Of a stretch of DNA of 64,000 nucleotides, positions 45,094-55,600 are shown one piece after another (position 1 is the stretch's first letter; every line of letters begins with the position of its first letter). Made by a program: the position numbers and the translations under genes. The notes beneath the pieces are model-generated. The model did not search any database, was not told the DNA's origin, and saw nothing but the letters and a program-made list of their open reading frames with translations. The stretch spans positions 434,001-498,000 of the forward strand of contig JACKEL010000002.1 of the NCBI GenBank assembly GCA_020632975.1, written 5' to 3'. This DNA comes from Myxococcales bacterium (GTDB lineage: Bacteria; Myxococcota_C; UBA6777).

Positions 45094-47115
45094 TCAGGGT
45101 GAAAGGCCACCAAAGATCACGACTTGGGTGGAAGTGTCCTCGCTGACACCGTATCCTGCGGGGCGATGGAAGAGCATGACTTTGTTTGCGGTGTCTTCGC
45201 TGTAACCACCAACACACCACAAACCGCCAGGTGAAAAAGTCTCACAGTAGCCTTTCCCATAGCTTTGTTCTTCTGTGACACAGAGGGGCTGACGACAGAG
45301 CAAACCATCTTCAACGCACTCATGCACACAACCTGACACGTAGTCTGCGGGCTTGTTGTATCCGATCTTTGAGGTCGTTGGGTCGTAGTGTACGCAAGCC
45401 CAACCGACTTCTACATTGGCAGGGACTGGGGCTTGCCCACTGTCAGGGGCACAATCCAGTTGGACGTCGTTAAAGCCCGTTGATGCGAGGCTTCCCGTGA
45501 TGTTGCAAGTGGTTCTTGTGTACACTTTTCCTGCGCCCGTTCCATAGTTGTCTGCTTTGAAAGCGGTGGGAGAGCCCATGTCACTGAAGACTGCGCACTT
45601 AAACAAGCTTGGTAGCGCGATCTTGACGTCAGGTAACCAACAAGAGCTGAGTCCTTTTTTGGGCTGTCCATTGTTGTCGAGGCAAGTTTGGTCATCTCGC
45701 AAGCTACAAGAGCGCCAATAGGCGGGATCTTTGACACCTGCGGCAGCAGATTCATGACAACGCAAGGCGAGGGCTTGCGGGTTGCTCATCGCGCCTGTTT
45801 TGCGAGCACGCTCGTAGATGTGGTAAACGTCGGTGGGTGTAGAGGTTCCCGAGCCTGTCACGGTCCCAAGATCGAACTGCGCTTCAAACTTTCCATAGTG
45901 GAGTTCCATAAAGTAGGCCCCGATCAAGAGAGGCTTAAAGTCTGGTGGATTGGGCGTTCCACTGGTGGTTTCGTTGTGATCGTCGTTTTTGTTGTCGTTG
46001 AGGTCCATATCCTTGATGCAGACCTTGGTAAAGGTGTTGATCTCTTTGGGTTGGAAACGATAACCCTCCAAACAATGGCCGATATAACACAGTTGGTTGT
46101 TGGTGCAGTCAGCGTCTTTTTGGCAGTCTGCTCCACGGGTCTTGGGGAGGGGAGATTGATCTTTTGTGTAGATCGGGATCTCTGTTACGTCGAGTCCACC
46201 GTCGTTTCGGTAGGTCTCGATCAAGGGGATGGGTTGTGTGAGCATTTGTACTTGCGCACCTTTGGGAAGATTCAATCGCTCGTCCACGGTCCCTGGATCG
46301 CGATGGTACACGATGGCGCTGATCGTTTTGAGCGCGCAACGTGCGTTGTCTTTGATCACTTGCTCGACAGAGTTGAGCGCGCGGTAGGCTTCGATGTTGA
46401 TGAAGTCGTCTCCATCTGCATCGCACTCCGCATAAAATCCCCCAAGGTAGTAGTAGCCTTGGTTGGTTTGGCAAAAGGCTGTGCCGTTGATATCGTACTG
46501 CAAGGGAGCGGTGAGGTTCATCGCTTTGAGTGCGACAGGTGTATTGAATCGCGTTGTGCAGTAGTCTTGGGCTTGGTAGCACATGCCCTGCCAACGGATC
46601 TGTCCAAGAGGACAACCATTTTCGCCCGCGGGATTTTCAGGTGTCTTTTCGACGGTGACTTCTTCTGGGCGTGAGATCTCAGGGCTTGTATTTTCGGGCT
46701 TTTTCTCCGCGATGGGCTCAGGTTCTGGGCGAGGCTCTGGGCGCCTCTCTGCAATGCGTTCGGGCTCTGGATGAAACTCGGGTAGTACGATCTCTTCGCT
46801 ATTTTCTTCTGAAGGCTCTTTGACGGGCTCTTTGGTTGCTTCGCCCCCATCGCCTTCTTCTTTGACAACACACTTTCCTGCGTTGCATGTACTTTTATCT
46901 GAGGGGCAGTGTGTATCTGTCTTACATTCAGAACAACGGCTCTCGACGCAGTGAGGGAGTTTGCCTCCTTCGTAGGCTGTACAATCTTGATCTTGGCCAC
47001 AGGCCCCAGGCTCACCGCAGTGTACGGTCCCCAAAGCTGCGATCCATAAAAGTCCTAAGCAAAAGAGACCACGCCATGTCATCCATCGTGGTGGTGTCGG
47101 GTGGAGCTTCTTCAT
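45094..47115 (-). CDS. Cys-rich exported protein coupled to the RHS gene
   Basis: A 673-residue exported protein. Signal peptide with core LFCLGLLWIAALGTVHC; the Cys could be a lipidation site but His at -1 is atypical. Then a Dickkopf-like Cys module (CGQDQDCTAYEGGKLPHCVE), a second one (CKTDTHCPSDKSTCNAGKC), a Glu/Pro repeat linker (about 85-165; PEPRPEPEPIAEKKPE) and a large Cys-containing C-terminal region of unknown fold, rich in Asn/Asp. Its ATG overlaps the TGA of the RHS gene in an ATGA arrangement (47112-47115) with GAGGAAG upstream, so the two are translationally coupled. The mature protein is probably surface exposed; function unknown. Confidence 0.82.
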   Translation of the reverse strand: MKKLHPTPPRWMTWRGLFCLGLLWIAALGTVHCGEPGACGQDQDCTAYEGGKLPHCVESRCSECKTDTHCPSDKSTCNAGKCVVKEEGDGGEATKEPVKEPSEENSEEIVLPEFHPEPERIAERRPEPRPEPEPIAEKKPENTSPEISRPEEVTVEKTPENPAGENGCPLGQIRWQGMCYQAQDYCTTRFNTPVALKAMNLTAPLQYDINGTAFCQTNQGYYYLGGFYAECDADGDDFINIEAYRALNSVEQVIKDNARCALKTISAIVYHRDPGTVDERLNLPKGAQVQMLTQPIPLIETYRNDGGLDVTEIPIYTKDQSPLPKTRGADCQKDADCTNNQLCYIGHCLEGYRFQPKEINTFTKVCIKDMDLNDNKNDDHNETTSGTPNPPDFKPLLIGAYFMELHYGKFEAQFDLGTVTGSGTSTPTDVYHIYERARKTGAMSNPQALALRCHESAAAGVKDPAYWRSCSLRDDQTCLDNNGQPKKGLSSCWLPDVKIALPSLFKCAVFSDMGSPTAFKADNYGTGAGKVYTRTTCNITGSLASTGFNDVQLDCAPDSGQAPVPANVEVGWACVHYDPTTSKIGYNKPADYVSGCVHECVEDGLLCRQPLCVTEEQSYGKGYCETFSPGGLWCVGGYSEDTANKVMLFHRPAGYGVSEDTSTQVVIFGGLSP

Positions 47116-50100
47116 CGTCTTCCTCGTTTTATTTCGTTCCACATGTTTTTGGGGCCGTGCCCGCAAGACCACAGGGACCAAGATTTGGAAAGACCAAGCC
47201 AAGCCCTCTCGCGATTTCGGATCGGATTGTTCATCACCATCCCAAAACCATTGAACTCATCGCTTGTGGATTGGATCTGTGCAAAGGCTGGATCAGGACG
47301 CAACCAACGACCTGTCTTGGGATCGAGGGGACGCAGCATAAACCGCTGATATCCCGTGTTTGCGCTGTACGCTGCGCCCATGTAGCCATAAGCCGCTTGG
47401 ACGCCTTCTTGGACAGATGGGAGACCGTAGGGATAAAAGTGTGAACGCCCGATCACATCGCCTTTTTGGTTGGTGACAGCGCGTGTCGAACCTTGGTGAT
47501 CCACATGATACACATGCATGTTGTCGCTTTCTTCGTGCATCAACTGTTGAAGGCTCGCTTGCAGCATGTCTTCTGTCAGATCGACATCGCTTGGGCGGTC
47601 TTGAAGCGCTATCTTTTTGAGGCCTTTTCGACCTGCATGGTAAAGCCAAGCATCCGCGACAGAGATGATTCCATCGGGCTCTGCGGTCAATGCGTCTGTG
47701 CCTTTTGCGGGGGCCACATCATCAAAGAACAAGTGGAGTCCCTTGGTGGTACGCGATGCGATCACACGATGTTGGTTGAGGCGGGTGTAAGAGACCACGA
47801 GGCCATCGCGGATCTCGTAGTTGGGGGTGATTTGAACGATATGCAGATCGCCTTCTTTGGCAAGGATGGGGCTGCTTTGGGCGCCATACCAATAGCGAGC
47901 AAGGGTCTTCTCTCCTTGTTTGACTGCGCTGATTTGTCCGTAAGCATCCCATTCAAGGCTTTGTTCACCGCGCTTGAGTGTGTAACCTGCTTCGTTGTAA
48001 GAAAATTTGAGATTCCCTGCTGCGGCGAGCGTACAAACTCGTTGCGGAGTGTACGCATAATCCCCGAGATGTGCGGGGCTTTGGGCACCCAAGCTTGATC
48101 GCTTGTTGGTGATGTTATTGATGTCATCATAGGTATAATCTAAGACTTCTTTACTATTTTCTAAAGAAGCTTTCTGAAGGCGATACATCGCATCGTATGT
48201 GTACTGATGGTTGTAGTTTTTGTCTCCATGCATCTGATTCCATTGGAGAATGTTTCCATGGTTATCGAGTGAGTATTGCAGCGAAAAGACTTTTCCATTG
48301 CCCACCTCGATACCTTTGTATCGTTTCCTTGCGTCATAGAGAAAACGTGTCTCGATACCATTGCTGGCTTTCCAAGACTGGAAAGTACCTTCTGGGTTGT
48401 AGGTGATGGACTCGATAAGCCCTGACACCGCGCGCAAACGGCCCGTCAAATCGCGCTCATAGCGGATGGTTTCTCCATGGGGCAGCGTCTGGCTGAGATG
48501 TCGCTCCAAGTTGTCAAAGGTCGAACCAAAGTCGAAAGGACGTCCCATCACCACGCGACGCATCAACTGGATCTTTCCTCGCGTGTCATAGGAAAAATAC
48601 GTCGCGTCGAGCTTCGATTTGACCGCCACCATCTCGCCTAAGACATTTGTCGCTGTTGCAAGACCTTGTTCGGGTTTGTCATAAGAAAAAGTCGTTAAAA
48701 GATCAGGTTCGCCAACCACTTCACGCTGCAAGATACGTCCCGCAGCGTCGTAGGTGTAGCGGATCTCTTTGCTGCGTGCATCGACGTAACTCGTCACGCG
48801 TCCCGCTGCATCGTAGGCATAGGTTTGGGTCGAGCGATCGGGGTCCACCAACTTCAACAAACGACCCACAAGATCGTACACATGTTCTTTGGACGAACCA
48901 TCCGCAAGGATCACCTTGCGCAAAGAAGGCGTGCCTTGGACGTTTGCTTGGGTGTACTCAAAGCGGGTTTTGATGGTCTTGTTGTTGGCCAGCGTTTGGA
49001 TTTGTTCGATCTCACGACCCAAACCGTCTTGCAAAGAGATCGTGGGCGTATTGAAGTGAGGGGACTGCGTATCCGTGTCCTCTTCGTCGAAACTGCGCAC
49101 TTCAAGAGGAGCGTACTCTGTTCGTCGTGTCTTTCCGTCTGCGAGGATCACCTCGATGGGACGGTTCATACCATCGTATTTGTATTGTGTGGTTTCTACA
49201 TTGTCAGGTGCTTTGAATCGACAGACATCATCGCTTTGTTCGTGGGCTTCCCAAACGCGGGCGAGTCCATTCAGGCTGTTGTATTCGCTCAGTCCGTAGA
49301 CGATATAACGATCGGCGGCTACTTGGGTCAGACGAGAGATCGCGCGTCCTTGACCGTCATAACAACGGATATCTTTGTGCTCAAAGGGGCCTCCTTCTGT
49401 GGCGCGTTTTTCTGTGATGACGCGCGTGAGCGGGCCTTTGAGATCATAGGTATAGCGGACGGCGGGTTTGTCAGCTGCGTTGCCTGGATAGCGGATCGAG
49501 GCCAAGCGACCGAAGGTATCGTATGTATAATGGCGCGACTGACCGTTGAAGGTGACGCCCTCGACGATGACGCTAAAACGGTAATCCCAGCGTGCTGTGG
49601 TGCTGAGTTTGTAACCTTCGAGCAATAGGCTCTCTTCGACGGCAAATCGGTTATATACCTCGTCGAACTTGTAGAGCCTTTCGTCTCCAACACCATTCTT
49701 TTCACTGATGATGTTTCCAAAGGTGTCATGTCGAAGGCCGAGCACTTCGATGTATTCGTTCTTTTCTTTGTTGGCGAGTGCGCGGATGCGTTTGATGTTG
49801 CCCTTGGTGAGTTTACCTGCTTCTAGCCCTTTGTAATCTTCGCCATCGTAGAAATATTCGAGACGACTGCATGGTCCGCTGGCTTTGTCGCAGATCTCGA
49901 CGTGTTGGATGGTTCGCACATTCCAAGATGCTTGCTCAGAGGTGGGGTCGGCTGGGGTGATAAACAGTGTGCGTCGATAGCGCTCATCGCCTTCTTGATC
50001 GACGCGGCCTAGCTGTCGATGTTCTGTGACGTTTCCAAATCCATCGTAATCCATCTCTGTGCGGATGGTTCGATGTTTGGAGCTATCCGTCTCTCCTTCG

Positions 50101-52556
50101 ATCCATGTGAGGTCGTTGGATTGCAAACAAATAAAACGCACGGGTGGATCGAGATTTGGAGCCGCGCCTGCGGGCGTGCCACAGTCTTTCCAAGCGTAAG
50201 TTTCCTCGCGGTACGTCTTTTGGGCACCATCTGAAACGATGCGGCGCAAGAGTTTTCCTGCAAAGTAAGTATCTTTCGCACCTGTATCGTAGTGTTCTTC
50301 GTCTTTGCGTTTTCCTACGGAGGTGTCGCCTTCAAAGGTGGATTCAACGCGTTCAAAGCCACGGAACTTTTTCTCTGTGCCATCATAAAAGCCATTGTGG
50401 TATGCGATCTCTTGGATACGCACGGAAGGTTGGACACTTCCGTCTCCTTCTGACCAAGTTTTGATGCGATTCACAACCACAAATGGCGTGGGCAGTTTGT
50501 TGGGCCAGGGCTTGCCTGCGGCCACATCGCGGAGGTAGTGGTACACACTTGAGCCATACTGAACTTCGATGCGTTGGCCGATACCATTGGAGATCTCGGT
50601 CAACAAGTTGGGGCGTTGGGGGAAAAGCTCCAAGTAGCGGACTTGTCCGCTCGAATCGATCCAGACGATATCACGTGAACCGTTTCCGTTCATGTCTGCA
50701 AGACGAATCGAAGACGTCGAACTATCGGGGATGCTGCCATTGGGAAGCTGTTGGATCTGGACGCCTTTGGTAAATTGCGTGCCATTTTGATTCACAAAAT
50801 ACACCAAAGAAGTCCCCACAAAGGTCACCATATCCGACAAACCATCGCCATTCATGTCGGCAAATTGCATCTGATCGATTTGTGTTTGTGAGAGATTTTC
50901 TAATTCAGGGACAGCAACCTCGATCCAGTCGCTCCAATTTCCATAACCAAGGTATTTTCGGTAGCGTAATTTTCCACCAAAGATCTGCACAGCATCCATC
51001 AGCCCGTCGCCGTTCATGTCGATCAGACGGACTTTATCGCGCTGAATGGCTTGGCCGATTCCTTTTCCTCCTGCGACTTCTGTCCAGTTTCCTTGCTTAT
51101 CGCTCACCCAATATTTGGTGGTATCACCATCCGAGCTGATGATGTCGATGGCTTTGTCGCCATTGTAGTCGAAAAAGCGCATATTGACATCTTTCCCGTC
51201 AATCGGGAAAGACTGCAACAACTTACTTTGATCTTCCCACTTGGAGTTTCCGCGGTTGATGTAAATCTTTTTGTTGGTCGCGTCCACCATATCCGTAAAA
51301 CCATCGCCATTAAAATCCAACATCTGCACGGCTGGGTTGGATAGTTTGGCACTGGTCTCACTTGGGTTATCGACTGCTTTGCCTGAAGGGAAGTCGTGCG
51401 ACTTCATCGACAAATCGGGGTTGATCGTCACATCGTTTATATAAAAACGGTGGCGCGAGGAACTTGTGTCGAGCGTGTCTGGCAAACCATCGCCGTTCAT
51501 ATCAATAAAGTCACTGTTCCCTGCCCGAAAGCTCGGTCCCACGGGCGTAGGGATCGTATAGAGGGTTCGTTGGCTTGCTGTGGCGTTGGAATATTTCATC
51601 GAAAACTGAATGGGATAAGCCTCTTTGGGATCAACGCCATAGCGTACGACTTTGGTCAAACGAGAAAGCCCTGTGGCATCTTCAAAGGTGAGGTCATAAC
51701 TGCGGATACGCTGGCCTTCTGAGAAGATGGTGATCTCTTTCATGCGTTTTTTGGTCACAAGATCAAAGCCAGGCTTGCCATCAGAGATCGGATCTGTACG
51801 ATCTTCGTAGCGAAAGTCCATGCGATACAAAGGATTTTCCGATTTGTCAAAGACCCACTCGATACGCTCCAAATAAAGCTGAGAACCCTCACGAAAATAA
51901 CTATAGCGGATCTTGTTACCGTTGCGATCCACAAGGGTATTCAGTTCCCAACGAAACGTCCCCTTGAGCCCATACACTTGGCTGCCCAAGTCTTCTTTTC
52001 CATCAGAGCTTGCACCAAAGTAACCGATGTTTCCGTTCGGATACTCGGCTGTCCAATAACCTCGTTGATCATTTGCGTCTGTTTGGTGCCAACGATAACG
52101 GACAAAACCGCCTTCCATCCGCGACCGATAATACGCAGTATTTGGGATCTTTACGAGTTCGCCTGTGCTGCCATAAAAAGGGTCAGCATTGGTGTAGGTT
52201 GGGAGTCCGCGCACAGTCAGGCGTTCGATTGAACCGCCCGCAGATAGGCCCCATCCGATGCCCACCACGCCAGGGCTTGCACCTGAATTGTAGGAGATGC
52301 TTACGGAAGGTGTGGCTTGTCCACGACCTTTCGGTATCTCCATACGAATCGTGTAAGACATATTCCCCATATTGTTATTGAGCTGAACGTTTTCTCCGAC
52401 GCCACCGAGTGATCCTGCCCCACTTGGCAAGATCAATACGTTGGCCGAAACGCCTGACTTGGAACCCGCACTGTCCGCAAAAGCTGGTGCGGTCCAGAAG
52501 AAGTACAAAAGAAACAACCATCTCATCTTTGAAATAGAACAAACCTGTTTTGTCAT
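47112..52556 (-). CDS. SpvB/TcdB-like RHS-repeat protein (TcB-TcC-like)
   Basis: A 1814-residue exported protein. Signal peptide MRWLFLLYFFWTAPAFA. SpvB-type domain about 30-340 (LPSGAGSLGGVGENVQLNNN, then YNSGASPGVVGIGWGLSAGG), five or six VCBS/FG-GAP Asp-rich repeats (DFIDMNGDGLPDTLD, MLDFNGDGFTDMVD, VRLIDMNGDGLMDAV), a TcdB-like middle domain (FVVVNRIKTW, FYDGTEKKFRGFERVE) and then RHS/YD repeats to the core domain (YHVDHQGSTRAVTNQKGDVI, LDPKTGRWLRPDPAF). Only about 45 residues follow the core, and the usual DPxGL ending is missing, so no toxin domain is attached. TcB-TcC proteins build a cocoon that encapsulates a toxin. ATG at 52556 (second of two) is chosen, with GAGG better spaced; 57 bp from the upstream gene. 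Confidence 0.9.
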   Translation of the reverse strand: MTKQVCSISKMRWLFLLYFFWTAPAFADSAGSKSGVSANVLILPSGAGSLGGVGENVQLNNNMGNMSYTIRMEIPKGRGQATPSVSISYNSGASPGVVGIGWGLSAGGSIERLTVRGLPTYTNADPFYGSTGELVKIPNTAYYRSRMEGGFVRYRWHQTDANDQRGYWTAEYPNGNIGYFGASSDGKEDLGSQVYGLKGTFRWELNTLVDRNGNKIRYSYFREGSQLYLERIEWVFDKSENPLYRMDFRYEDRTDPISDGKPGFDLVTKKRMKEITIFSEGQRIRSYDLTFEDATGLSRLTKVVRYGVDPKEAYPIQFSMKYSNATASQRTLYTIPTPVGPSFRAGNSDFIDMNGDGLPDTLDTSSSRHRFYINDVTINPDLSMKSHDFPSGKAVDNPSETSAKLSNPAVQMLDFNGDGFTDMVDATNKKIYINRGNSKWEDQSKLLQSFPIDGKDVNMRFFDYNGDKAIDIISSDGDTTKYWVSDKQGNWTEVAGGKGIGQAIQRDKVRLIDMNGDGLMDAVQIFGGKLRYRKYLGYGNWSDWIEVAVPELENLSQTQIDQMQFADMNGDGLSDMVTFVGTSLVYFVNQNGTQFTKGVQIQQLPNGSIPDSSTSSIRLADMNGNGSRDIVWIDSSGQVRYLELFPQRPNLLTEISNGIGQRIEVQYGSSVYHYLRDVAAGKPWPNKLPTPFVVVNRIKTWSEGDGSVQPSVRIQEIAYHNGFYDGTEKKFRGFERVESTFEGDTSVGKRKDEEHYDTGAKDTYFAGKLLRRIVSDGAQKTYREETYAWKDCGTPAGAAPNLDPPVRFICLQSNDLTWIEGETDSSKHRTIRTEMDYDGFGNVTEHRQLGRVDQEGDERYRRTLFITPADPTSEQASWNVRTIQHVEICDKASGPCSRLEYFYDGEDYKGLEAGKLTKGNIKRIRALANKEKNEYIEVLGLRHDTFGNIISEKNGVGDERLYKFDEVYNRFAVEESLLLEGYKLSTTARWDYRFSVIVEGVTFNGQSRHYTYDTFGRLASIRYPGNAADKPAVRYTYDLKGPLTRVITEKRATEGGPFEHKDIRCYDGQGRAISRLTQVAADRYIVYGLSEYNSLNGLARVWEAHEQSDDVCRFKAPDNVETTQYKYDGMNRPIEVILADGKTRRTEYAPLEVRSFDEEDTDTQSPHFNTPTISLQDGLGREIEQIQTLANNKTIKTRFEYTQANVQGTPSLRKVILADGSSKEHVYDLVGRLLKLVDPDRSTQTYAYDAAGRVTSYVDARSKEIRYTYDAAGRILQREVVGEPDLLTTFSYDKPEQGLATATNVLGEMVAVKSKLDATYFSYDTRGKIQLMRRVVMGRPFDFGSTFDNLERHLSQTLPHGETIRYERDLTGRLRAVSGLIESITYNPEGTFQSWKASNGIETRFLYDARKRYKGIEVGNGKVFSLQYSLDNHGNILQWNQMHGDKNYNHQYTYDAMYRLQKASLENSKEVLDYTYDDINNITNKRSSLGAQSPAHLGDYAYTPQRVCTLAAAGNLKFSYNEAGYTLKRGEQSLEWDAYGQISAVKQGEKTLARYWYGAQSSPILAKEGDLHIVQITPNYEIRDGLVVSYTRLNQHRVIASRTTKGLHLFFDDVAPAKGTDALTAEPDGIISVADAWLYHAGRKGLKKIALQDRPSDVDLTEDMLQASLQQLMHEESDNMHVYHVDHQGSTRAVTNQKGDVIGRSHFYPYGLPSVQEGVQAAYGYMGAAYSANTGYQRFMLRPLDPKTGRWLRPDPAFAQIQSTSDEFNGFGMVMNNPIRNRERAWLGLSKSWSLWSCGHGPKNMWNEIKRGRR

Positions 52557-52616
52557 CATGACCTCTGTCTTTCTCTTACTTTCTCTGGAAAGTTTATAGA
52601 CTTGATCTACTTTCCT

Positions 52617-55600
52617 TTAAGGACTTTTTGTAAAATCGGTATAGTAGATATACAAAACGATATCACTTACGCTGTTGAGGTTGATATCTTGGTTCGCGGG
52701 CTCGGTAGCTTGGTTAAAAAGCAACTCCCACTGAGAGTTACCAAGGGGGCGATCATGGAGCCGTTGATTGCTGTAGGTTTCTGCGGGCAAAGGTTTGGTA
52801 CCATTGAAGAAAGTGTTCACAACAGATGTGATATTGGGAAGCGCGTAAAACTTGAGCGTTTCATCAGCAAGACGCATCACCCCCGTCCCTTTTTGACGCA
52901 GGTAGATCCGCCCGATCTCATCGCCTACTTGGGTTCCTTTGATCTCAGCTTCCACATACAAGATGCGGTGGTTGGAGGTGACTGGGGAGACGAGGCTATC
53001 CGTCTTGTCCAAAGAGATCGCGAAAGGAAACGCGAGATACCCTTCTTCGTTGAGTCTTGCGGGATCGCGTAAGATCTCGCCCAGCTTTTTCACCCGCTCG
53101 TTGAGTGAGAGCGGTGTCTCTGTGGAGGTGGCTTGATCGCGGACAGAACGGGGTAATTTGAGGATGTCGTCGCGCAAAGAGAGGATCAAGATGCGGGTGT
53201 CAGGCTTTCCATTTTGCTCCTCAAAGGCGCGATACGCTTGCTCTAGCTGGCTGATGTAAGCCTCAAGGTTGCGATCCCCTGCGGTAATCATTCGGATAAA
53301 GAAGAGATCACCTTTGCGAGTATAAGAACTTCCTGTGTAATACTCATAGACCAGTGTTGCGCGGTAAGCCTCGCGGATGGCTTCGTTAAAGGTCCGCTCT
53401 GCCGTGATGATCGCATCATTTTTGTAGATACGTATGTTTGGATCATTTCGTGCGGCTTGCACATTGATCGCAAGTTGTAGATTTTCGTCGAGATCCGTGA
53501 TCAGCTTTTGTGCTTGTTGTTGCAAACGCAACATATCCGAAAGCGCTTGGCTCAAAGTGTAGTCGATTTGCAAGGCTTGGAGATCGAAGTTGAGCATCTG
53601 GCTGCGAAGCTGTTGGAGGCGGATATTGCTTTCTGTGCGCGCGATGCCTTCTTTGCAAACCTTGCCATCTTTGCAGACATTGTTTGTGCAAACAGAACCG
53701 TCTTCACAGAGATTGCACTCGATTTGGAGCCGCGTGGTACTTTGCTGTTGATTGAGTCTGGAGAGTTCAATTTGTTTTTTGTTGATTTCTTGGTTTAAGA
53801 AATACAAATGAGCTGCGCGCGCAGCTTGAACGGTTGCGACTGTTGCTGCCGCAGCTTTTGCACTCGGGCAATCCATACTCACCAAAGGAGGCGCAGGAGG
53901 CGGCAAGATCACGATATAGCCTGTCTCAATGCACTGTTTGGCTTGGAACGTCATCATCGCGCCTTGGATGCCGTTCTGGATCGTACTCATCAAAAGCTTT
54001 GAGCGGAGCGATGCCTCTTGCAGATTGGTACGTTTGTCACCCAGTTGCCAAACGATATCAGAGACCGTGAACTTGGCCGCGCAGTATCGTTGGATACGCT
54101 CTTCCTCCAATTGGATTTGTCGTAAGATATTTTCTTGTTCAATCTTCAAAGACTGAAAAGCCAGTCGCGTTTGCCCGATGCGTAGGAACGCTTCGTAGAT
54201 CTGCCCTTTGGGAAGACGCCCACAAGGATTGCCTAGACGCAAGACATCAGGCGAGATGTGGGCGTAGCGGGGGATGGCGGGGACCACTTTGTTGCCGTCC
54301 ATCATCCCACCGCATAAGTCGATGAGTTCATTTTCGTAATTTTGTTGGATCTGCACCAACTCGCTTTGGAAACTTGCGGCGTCTGTCTGAAAGTCACGCT
54401 TGCTTTGGAGTGCTATCAGCTCTTTCTCTCGAGCATCCGCGATCTTCGACTTGGCAAAGTCCAAGGTGGTTTCAAAAGCGTTGGTGACGCCGCGTTGTAC
54501 CGCAAGGGGATCGATAGCAGGGAAAGGGATGTAACCTGCGGGTAATCCGAAGGCATTGACCTCTGTGCTGAGGTCTTTGTACACCTCTTCCATGTCGAGG
54601 AGGGCAGCGCGATACGTGAGCATGGCTTTGTCGATTTGTGTGCTGACTTCGGGGATCTTGGCGCTGTCTGCGATGCGCATTAACTCGCGAAGCAAACGCG
54701 CAAGGATCAATTGTTCCATATAGGTCGAAACATAGGAGCGTTCAACGACATGGCGTGCAAGATCAGCGCGGTTGAGGTCGTGATAGCGTCGTGCGATCTG
54801 GCCGAATGCACGGGCTTTACGGGTGGAAGCGAGTAAGAGCTTTTGGAAGTAGCTTGTGACCGCAGCGGCAGTGATGAAACGCTCGTTGGTTTGGAAGGAG
54901 TGGTAGATCACGGAGGTTTGGGAGAAAAAGCGATCCAAGACGCTTTGGTAATACTGGGTGGCTTGGTACAGCTTGAACATCTCAAAGCCCAGTGCACCCG
55001 TGAGTTTGATCCCATTGGGTTCAAAGAGATCGCCATCAAAAGACAAGAGGCGTTGCCCTGCAAGATCATAGCGACTTGTCAAAGACTGCGTATAAGCCTC
55101 ATCGCCTAGCATCACCCGCAGTTCTGCGTTTAGCGTCTCAAAACCAAAGTGCGTCAGGATCGTTCCATCTGCGCTGAGGGTATTTTTGTAAGAAAAAGTG
55201 AAGATTAGCTGATCTTTCAGCTCATTTTGAAGGGTTTGTCCGCCTGTTCGTGTCCCAAGCTTTTGGTAGAGCGTGTTGTTGGTGTAGATGTATTCGAGGC
55301 AATTGACGCGTTCTTGCAAGGACTCGATCGCCTTTGGGTCATAGCAATAAGGCGTGAGGCTGCTCGTTCCTTCTTGGCAGATCGCAGGAGCAAAAGCGAT
55401 GCTTTGCCCGCTGCGACTTTGAAACTTGATGCGATAGCGGAAGGCATCTTCGATGTCGATGTGAAGGGCTTTATAGGGCGATACATAGACATTGCTGCTC
55501 GCGGGCGGCGTAAAGAAGGCCTTTCCTTCGCGAAGATCTTGTCGGTTTTTATCGCAAAAAACACCAGAAACATTCTTGTCAGGATCGAGTTTGTTGTTGC

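Noticed and set aside
45688..46674. A 328-codon plus-strand frame inside the Cys-rich exported protein gene
   Set aside because: Antisense frame opposite a gene with signal peptide, ribosome-binding site and coupling to its neighbour; Val-rich composition is a shadow effect.
47180..47260. Frameshift in the RHS gene that would restore a REGLAWS-like ending
   Set aside because: Removing two bases would give NREGLAWS, closer to the usual ending, but the frame would then run into the next gene, which has its own signal peptide, ribosome-binding site and start. Without comparison this is not convincing.
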